From contig NC_063168.1 in the NCBI RefSeq assembly GCF_023159225.1, forward strand, positions 63,405,398-63,469,397: a DNA stretch of 64,000 nt, written 5' to 3'. The translations under genes were made by a program, and so were the position numbers. Below, in pieces: positions 50,301-59,800 of the stretch (positions are counted from its first letter, which is position 1; the number at the start of each line of letters is the position of its first letter). The notes below the pieces were generated by a model that was not told where the DNA came from, made no database searches, and saw only the letters and a program-made list of their open reading frames with translations. The DNA is from Perognathus longimembris pacificus (lineage: Eukaryota; Chordata; Mammalia; Rodentia; Heteromyidae).

Positions 50301-53046
50301 GTTAGATTTTTTTCTTTTAGTGTTTCATTTTTTGAGCTCTTTGTATATTCTGAATATTAATCCTTTACCTATTGAATAGCTGGTGAGATTTTTCTCATTC
50401 TGTAGGTTGTCTCTTGCTGCTGAAACTTGATATAGTCCCATTCTTGTTCTTTTCTGTGAGTTTTATTAAGAATACAACTGCCTTGACTTATTAATGGAGT
50501 TTTCCAATAGTACATTTAAAGTTACAAGTCTAGCTGGGGCTGGTGGATTATGCCTGTAATCCTAGCTACTCTGGAGACTGAGATCTGAGGATAGCAGTTC
50601 AAAGCCAATCTGGTTCAAAGCCAACTGGGACAGGAAAGTCTGAGATTCTTATTTCCAATTAACCACCAGAAAACTGGAAGTGGAGTTGTGGCTCAAAGTG
50701 GAGCACTAGCCTTGTGCAGAAGAGGTCAGGGACAGATGAGGCCCAGACTTCAAGCCCCATGACCAGCCACCCCCCCCCAAAAAAAAAGTTATAGGTCTTA
50801 CTCACAGTTCTTCTATCCATTTGGAGTTAATTTTATTTATTTTTATTGTAAAGGTGATGTACAGAGGGATTACATTTACATAAGCCAGGTAATAAGTACA
50901 TTTCTTTTTGAACAGTGTCACTTCTCTCCTCATTTTCTCCCATCTTTTCCCTCCAACCCCCCCTCCCTCGCAAGTTGTATAGTTCACCGTAATGCCTAGT
51001 GAGTATTACATCCTTTGCCCCCACCATTTTTGTACGGGATGAGAGATAAGGGTCATGTTTGAGTCGCCTGCTGGTGGTTAACTGGTTTTCCCAGCACCAT
51101 TTGTTGAGGCTGTCATTTTCCAGTGTATACTTTTGGCTCCTTTGTGGAAAATTAGAAGACTGTAGATTTTGTTTTAAAAACATTTTTATTAGTATATATT
51201 AGTTGTACATGGGTAGGTTTTATTATGACATATGTGCATATGCATAGAATGTATCCCAGTCAGTCTCATCCCTCCATTTCTTTCCCCCTTCTTACAACAA
51301 TTGCAACAGGTTTCTTTGTTCTGTTTTTATATATCAATATAAAGTCCTTTGATGATATTCACCCACTTACTGTGCTTTCACCCATGTTGTTTCCCATACC
51401 CTAATATAGTCTTACGTTTCTATGGTTTTTTTTCTTCCTGCTCCCCCCCCCCCCCATATATTAATTATACAAAGAGCCACACTTCTGGCCTTGCCTTTTG
51501 CTGGTTATTTTTGGAGATGGAGTCTCATGCACTTTTCTGTTTTGAGGTGACCACTAGTGATCTCAGATTCAGTGCTACTAACGTTAAAATTGCACCGGGC
51601 TTTAGCTGTAGCTACAGTGGTAGAACATTTACTTAGTCTGTACACGGCTCCAAGTTTGATCACTGGGAGGGAAGGGAAGAACAAAGTAGGGAGGCTGAGA
51701 GAAAGGAAGGGAAAAAGGAGAAAGAAAAGAAAAGAAGAACTCATTAAATTTGCATACATGAACTTAGTGTGTTTTCTGATAAGGATTAAACCCAGGGCCT
51801 ACCACTAGGCTATACAAGTGCTTTACTACTGAGCTATACTGTCTGTCTCCAAATATTTAAATTTGGTGGCTAAAATAATGAAATTTAGTTTTTGAGATGA
51901 TTAGAGCTCTTGTAAATACAAGTACATTTTATTTTAGTGCGTCCTTGTACTTTAATAGCCTGCCAAAACTTGTGATTTTTTTTTCTTCAAATTAGCTTAA
52001 AAAATCAGTTACCTGTGAGACAGTGATATGTGGGCCAGGAAAGAGGCCAGAAGAAAATGGAGTATATGGTTCAAATAAACAACCAAATGAACAGTTCAGA
52101 CACTAGTGTTTGTTCATTTCACTCGTGCAAGAGTGCTGGTCATGTCAGAGGTATTTTGAAACGGTTGGTTCAGTAATTTGGCCTACTGTCTTTTTTTCTC
52201 TATAACAGTTTTTCTGTTTTCTACTACACCTTGCACATCCACCAATCCAAGACACCCTATAGGTGAGTATTTTTCTAGTTCTCAAATGGCACCAAGTTGA
52301 TCCCCAGCCAGTTGCTGCTTCACTAAAACCAGGCTATTTTTATACTCTGAATTAATGCTTATTTGTTTTTACAGAACATATTTTACTCCACAACTTTAAA
52401 AATTAGCAGCAAATTGCTAAACAGCTATTTTTATCTTACAACCCCCTTCCCAAATTTTATAAGATTAAACTTTTCCCTTTAGTATTTGTACTCCAAGTAC
52501 TTTTAAATGCCAGTCTCACTATGTTAGTTTTTGAGTTTTCAGCACAAAAACTACAAAATTAGGACAGATGGGTTACATTTTTAGAAAAAAAAGTTTTTGT
52601 GACCTTACATTAAGTTATACAGGATGTGGTTTCATTGTTACATTTCCACATAGTTTTATACTGGGTTTATTTTAACATTCTGAAATAGAACAAGTTGATA
52701 AGAAAATTAGTAGTAGTGTTTTATAATTTTTCTAGAAATTAAGCATGATTCTCCTAAAAGTGTAGGGGAAAAAGTATAAGAACATTCTCTGGATATTAGT
52801 TTCCTGTGGAGTTTTGTTTAATTCTGAATTTATATTTATAATTATATTTATAATCTGAATTTATATTACACTTTGGATCAGAAAGGCTTATAAGGCCTTT
52901 TTGCTTTTTTCTGTAATTGTCTTAGACTTGTCTGATTTTTTTCTCCAATTTTTATTAATGTAACTTAAAGCCTATCAAGAAAAGAATATTTTCCTAAATG
53001 CTTTGGAAATAACAGACAACAATACATTCAGTTTGTTAGTTTTGAG

Positions 53047-53078
<32 letters not shown>

Positions 53079-53774
53079 GGCCAGTCCTGGGGCTTGGACT
53101 CAGGGCCTGAGCACTGTCCCTGGCTTCTTCCCGCTCAAGGCTAGCACTCTGCCACTTGAGCCACAGCGCCGCTTCTGGCCGTTTTCTGTATATGTGGTGC
53201 TGGGGAATCGAACCTAGGGCCTCGTGTATCCGAGGCAGGCACTCTTGCCACTAGGCTATATCCCCAGCCCCAGTTTTGAGAAAATTTGATAAAAAGAAAA
53301 AATGAGCAGAAATAGCCCCCCATCTTCCCCGTCTCTCATGTAGCTAGTTCAGCTTTGCCATGCAGTGAAAGCACTGGCAGCATTGCATTGTTTAGTTTCT
53401 GACTTTACGAATTTCTTGTTTTCCTTAATCTTACTGCTGTGCTCATCCTCTCTGATTCTTGGTAATGGCTAGAGATTCTCAACATGTATTCCTGGAAAAT
53501 TTTGCCTACGAGTACTAGGAATGAAAGATAAAGTTGTTGATTTTTTTTCCAGTAAGGCTTATTTTTCCTCATTTTTCTAGAATATGAGACATGCAGTAAC
53601 CTGCATGGTTGAATTTGATGGTTAGTTCAATTAGGTTTGTCAATAAGCTGAAACTATTTTATTTTTTTTTATTATGTTTTCTTTTTCTTTCTGTTGGCTC
53701 TGAATTTACTAGCACCAAGTAGGGGCATTAGAAAGTGACAACAGATGTGGCCATTGTCTGATTTAGGTGGCCTG

Positions 53775-53820
<46 letters not shown>

Positions 53821-56800
53821 AAGAGAGAGACAGAGACATACACACACATTCTTCAGTTGCTTTTTTGCTTCAGTGTGATTCCTTTAAAAATTTTTGCCCA
53901 TATTTGTGTTTATTTTTCTGTTATGAATTTTCTATAAGAATTTTGAGGAAGAAAAATAATCCTTGGATTTCCATGATTCAGGATAAGGGGGTGTGTATTT
54001 GCAGAAAAGGTCAAATATTGAGAGTCCTGAAGGAGTTGTACTCTACAACTGTTCTGGATTGGTGGATCTGCAAATATTAAGGAAGGGAAGGACCAAATAT
54101 TTCTTTTGATGTGAGTGATAATAACATCTGCGTTTCTTCCAATTTGGTAAATTTTTATTTGAATCTCTTATCTGGTTTATGATTGAATTGAAAATTCATT
54201 TTATTTTACACACTAGGCTTAAAGCTGTATAAAATATTATTTAATGAATTCATGCATTTGGTAAGCTCCCTCAATAAATTAACCATTTTGTTACTTAGGA
54301 AAGCTTTCTTATAATTCTAATCTCTTTGGTTTATATGTGACAAACTATTGCTGTGTGGGTCAGGCTAGCCTCAGACTTGAGATCTTCCTGCCTCAACCTC
54401 CAGGATTACAGACATGTGTCCCAGTACCCAGCTCCAAAGCATATTGAATGTTAGGTTCTTCTGTATCTTCCATTATATAGGTTAATTGAAATGTATATAA
54501 AATCAAGGAGAGTGAGTTGAAAATTTTAGGAACAGAATTGTCAAATTAGATCTTAAAAGTCTGATTGTATTTCTATGTATATCTAAATATGATTTTAAAT
54601 GGAGAGATTGCATATTAATATATAATAATTTGTTGATGGGTGATTGTGCTCTTGACTAAACAATAATTCTACTTAGCAGTTCACTAAAACTTAATCTGGT
54701 TCTTACTAGTGTGACTCCCAACCCGATAGGATTCTTTTTTTAAAAAAATGCAGAAAACTTACATCTTGTATTTTCTGACAATGGAAATGTCTCAGAGCCA
54801 ACTTATTTATTGCTGTTTAGAGAAATAAGAATCTTTTGTGACTTTGAAGAATTGAGTTTAATATAATTTTTAATTACTGCTGATTTCTTAATTATTGCTA
54901 ATGTATTGCTCTTTAGAGAATAAGAATATTTTGTAGCTATTTTATGAAGGATTGAAGTTAAAGCAGTGGGAGGATTGAACAGATGTTTCAGCAAGTGTCT
55001 CACTAATTCATCTTGGTTAAAATGTGTATTCAGTTCATAGTTTGAGTGATTTTAGGATTTAGGCTCAAATACATCAACTGTGTGATGCATTCATTTCTTG
55101 GGTGAAGCCTACCAATAATAAATGGATGATATATGTGCCAGTGGCGCATGCTTGTAATGCTAACTACTCAGGAGGCTGACCCGGTTAGAAGCCAGCCAGG
55201 GCAAGTCTGTCAGACTCTTATCGCCAATATCAGGCACTGTGGCTTAAGTGGTAGAGTGCTAAGCCTTGAGCACAGAGAGGTTCAGGGACAGTGTCTAGGC
55301 CCTGAGTTCAAGCCCTAGGACCAGCCAGAAAAAAAGAAAAGGATGATGGAGATGTATATTTATCTCTTTATTTTCAGCATATTATTAGTAGTGCTTTTTA
55401 TTATTTGTACATGCTAGATAAGTAGAACAATTTTCTACCTTATAGTAATATCTTTTTTTTTCTTGGCGGGGGAGTGGCGGGGGGCAGTTCTGGGCCTTGG
55501 ACTCAGGGCCTGAGGAGTCCCTGGCTTCTTTTTGCTCAAGGCTAGCACTCTGCCAACTTGAGCCACAGCGCCACTTCTGGCCTTTTCTATATATGTGCTG
55601 CTGAGGAATCGAACCTAAGGCTTCGTGTATACAAGGCATGCACTCTTTTTTTTTTTTTTTGGCCAGTCCTGGGCCTTGGACTCAGGGCCTGAGTGAGCAC
55701 TGTCCCTGGCTTCTTCCCGCTCAAGGCTAGCACTCTGCCACCTGAGCCACAGCGTCCCTTCTGGCCGTTTTCCACATATGTGGTGCTGGGGAATCCAACT
55801 GAGAGCTTCATGTGTATGTATTTATTTTTTGCCAGTCCTGGGGCTTAGACTCAGGGCCTGAGCACTGTCCCTGGCTTCTTTTTGCTCAAGGCTAGCACTC
55901 TGCCACCTGAGCCACAGCGCCGCTTCTGGCCGTTTTCTGTATATGTGGTGCTGGGGAATCGAACCTAGGGCCTCGTGTATCCGAGGCAGGCACTCTTGCC
56001 ACTAGGCTATATCCCCAGCCCCAAGGCATGCACTCTTAAGCACTCTTGGCACTAGGCCATATTCCCAGCCCTATAGTAGTATCTTATACATAAATATAAA
56101 GTAGGAATAATTAAATGGCAAAAAAATACTTATTTTGGTGTAGCCAGAATAAATAGAACCTATCTGTAAGGGTTGTGCATCGTATTTTGTTGTACTTAAA
56201 TTTTGGGCCTGAAACTTATGACAGTAACAGGCCTGATATACTTTCCATATCTAGGGATTGCTGGACAGATTTTAGAATAATCAGATTTTTTAAATGATGG
56301 TTCTTTCCTTAGATTTTTCGTGAAGCTCGAAGAACAGTACCTAGTATTGTTTACATGCCTCACATTGGTGATTGGTGGGAAGCTGTCAGTGAAACTGTGA
56401 GAGCAACTTTTCTGACATTGCTACAGGATATACCATCATTTTCACCTATATTTTTATTGTCTACCTCTGAAACCATGTACAGCGAATTGCCTGAAGAGGT
56501 AAGAACTAATTATGTACTTTTCCTTATTGTTTAAAAATATTGATCTTGTAAGTTGGAGACCTTAAAACATATTTGGTTATGTGGCTTATCTTTTATTGTA
56601 TGAGTGTGCAGGTCCTGTTGCTTGATTTCAGTTGCTGTCCCTTGACCTTTTTCACTCAAGGCTAAGTGCGCTACCACTTGAACCACAGCTTCAACTTCAG
56701 GCTGTTTTGGTAGTTTATTAAGGGTCTTTTGGGCTTTCCTGTCAAGGCTGGATTCCAACTGCAGTCTTCAGATCTCAACCACCTGAGTAGCTGGGTTTAT

Positions 56801-59800
56801 AGGTGTGAGCCACCACTGTGTAGCTTGGTTTATCATTTTAAGTTTCATCTTTTTTTGGTACAAGAATGGTATCATATATAGTGTTGTAAAATGAGACCAT
56901 TCATGCTAAAAACAAAAACTGACATTGCTTTACAGTTCCTTCTGGGAAAACCTTAGCTCTTACATTGTCAAGTCCCTTCCCATTATTCTTCTCCTCCAGA
57001 CCCCCTCCCCCCCATTTTCTGATGGTTAATTGGAGATTAGAGTATCAAGGATTTTCCTGACTGGGCTGTCTTTGAACAACAGTCCTCAGATCTCGGCCTC
57101 CTGAGTAGCTAGGATTACAGGCGTGAGCCACCAGTGCCAGCTTCTCATTCTTTGTAGATCAGTTGATGGGAATTGACCCTGAAGCTCTACTGTTGGTAAC
57201 ATCCTTTTAAGTCAAATGTCACTAATATGTATTTTTTTTTAATTTGAGATTTGTTTTTGAGTTCAAATTAAAAGGAAAATCACAGTTGATTCAGGAAAAA
57301 TATCAACTCGTGCGTAGAAACTGGTGTTATATAAAATTGTTTTCAAGCCAGCCATCACTGGCTCTTGCTTGTAATCCTAGCTACTCAGCCTGAGATCTTA
57401 AGATCACAGTTCAAAGCCAGCCCCAAACCCAGCCCAGGCACAGAAGTCCTGAGAGATTCATTTCCAATGAAGCACCAGAAAACCGAAAGTGGAGCTGTGG
57501 CTCAAGTGGTAGAGCTCAATAGCCTTGAGCTGAAGAGCTCAGGGACAGCCTGCAGGCCAGAGTTTAAGCCCCATGACTGATCAAAACAACAAAAAAATTG
57601 TTTTCACCTTGAGCTTTCTTGGTCTTCAGTCTCACTCATTTATTTTTTTATTCATTCATTCAATTATTTTGATGGTACTGGGGTTTGAACTCAGGACCCG
57701 GAGTTTGCTAGGCATACACTCTAGTAGTTGGGCCACACCTATTGCCAGATAATCTTCTTTGGAATTGTTGAGAAATATTTTACCCAGGAGACATATTAAG
57801 ACTGATGTTCACTTAGAAGTTTTGCATGTCTTAATATAAACCTTGATTATATAAAGTTTTATGACTAAGGTATTTCTGAACTCTTTTTTTTTCCCACTAG
57901 TCCTGGGCTTGGACTCAGGGCCTGAGCACTGTCCCTGGCTTCTGGCTCCTCTATAGAATCTGGTTCTGGATGTTTTCATGCTTAGTTAGGCTTGATGAGT
58001 AGTTAGGAAAATTGCTAATTCATATTCAGTTAAGGCCATTGTTCATTTAGTATAAATTTCTTAAGTGCCTATTCTTTGCACTACACTGTACTAGTATGAG
58101 TAAGTCCGGTCAATATTTTCTTCATTCATCTATCTACAATGCTTAACTGCCTACTACAGTTTCTAGATAGATGCATTCAAACACTCATATATAGACACAC
58201 ATGCACATAAATATTTTTAGCACAGTAAATCTTTTTGGATAAATGAGTAAAATAGTATGAAAACCAAAAAAGGCAGTTACTGTCATATAGGAATTAAAGT
58301 TAAGAGGAAAGAAAAACACTGAAAAAATTAAAATACAATATAAATGCTATAATAGAATATATACATCATACTATATAAAAGAAAAAATTGAAAAATTTAC
58401 AAAATATATCATTAAAAATGAAAAAGCAAGTGTGGAACTGTACCCCCCTTTGCACAATACCTTGTCAATAAAATTTAATTAAAAAAAAAAGAAAAAGCAA
58501 GTGTGGTTGAATTGAAATATGTGAGTATGAATGAGGATTCACTACAAATATGAAACTTTAGAAGGTAACAAAATGTTTTAAAATCTATTATAATGAAGTG
58601 GTTTTTTTTTTTTTTTTTTTGCTTTGCTATTTTCTGATGACTGTTCCACATATAGTGTCATGTGTTCATTGCTTGGACAATTTGACATTTTTCCATTCTT
58701 ATTTAATCTATGAGGTCAAGCTTCTCACCAGAATAACCTATGACTGGATTGTATAAATAATTGAAAATGTTACTGGAAATTGAAGAAGTTGTAATTTGGT
58801 ATAATATGTATGCTTTTAATTCTCTATATATTCAATGTCTTTGTGTGTGTGTATGTGTACATGTATAGGTTAAATGTATCTTTAGAATACAGTATGAAGA
58901 GGTCTTGTATATTCAAAGGCCTATTGAAGAGGACAGAAGAAAATTTTTCCAAGAACTGATTCTCAATCAGGCATCAATGGCACCACCACGAAGGAAACAT
59001 ACTGGTAAGATCCTAAGCTTTAGGAAAATGCAGGAAGGAGATAAGTTAGGAAATAGATCTGTTTGTATGTGCATGCCTATTATAATTAAATTAACAGCTC
59101 TAACAGTAACTATCATAGGATTTATTGCTGCAATAGAACTAAACATTATATCATCATATTTCAAGTGTGCATGTGCACTTGTGTACATGTTTGCTGGTAC
59201 TAAGGCTCAAACTCTGAGCCTTGCTCTATTGCTTAGCTTTTCTACTCAGGGCTGATGATGCTACCTTTGGAGCCACACCTCCAGTTCTAGTTATTTCCTG
59301 GTTAGAGGTAAGAGTTCCTCAGATTTTTTTCTGCAAGGGTTGGCTTTAAATAACGATGTTCAGATGTCAGCATCCTGAGTAGCTAGGATTATAGGCACCT
59401 TGTGAGAAGAAATACCATTTCTTCCTCCCGCCCCCACCCCCACCCCAGTCTTTTGTGGGGCTTGAACTCTAGGCTGGTCTAGGCTGTTCCTGAGCTCTTC
59501 AGCTCAAGGCTAGCACTCTCCCACTTGAGCCACAATGTCCCTCCCTCCCTCCCTCCCTCCCTCCCTCCCTCCCTCCCTCCTTCCCTCCTTCCCTCCTTCC
59601 CTCCTTCCCTCCCTCCTTCCCTCTCTTCCTCCCTTCTTCCCTCTCTTCCTCCCTTCTTCCCTTTTTTGCCCCAATCCTGGGGCTTGGACTCAGGGCCTGA
59701 GCACTGTCCCTGGCTTCTTTTTGCTCAAGGCTAGCACTCTACCACTTGAGCCACAGCACCACTTCTGGCCTTTTCTGTTTATGTGGTGCTAAAGAATGGA

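Larger units (their letters stand above)
49500..51170 (-). mobile_element. old L1 (ORF2 end and 3' UTR) with two nested insertions
   Basis: Antisense L1: 49540-49800 3' UTR; 49990-50500 ORF2 wording (TGATTTGCATTTTCTTTATG; TTGAGCTCTTTGTATATTCT; AGGTTGTCTCTTGCTG); 51045-51170 (TTTTCCCAGCACCATTTGTT). Interrupted by a SINE (50530-50785) and an L1-type 3'-end repeat (about 50835-51025). No open frame. Confidence 0.8.
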
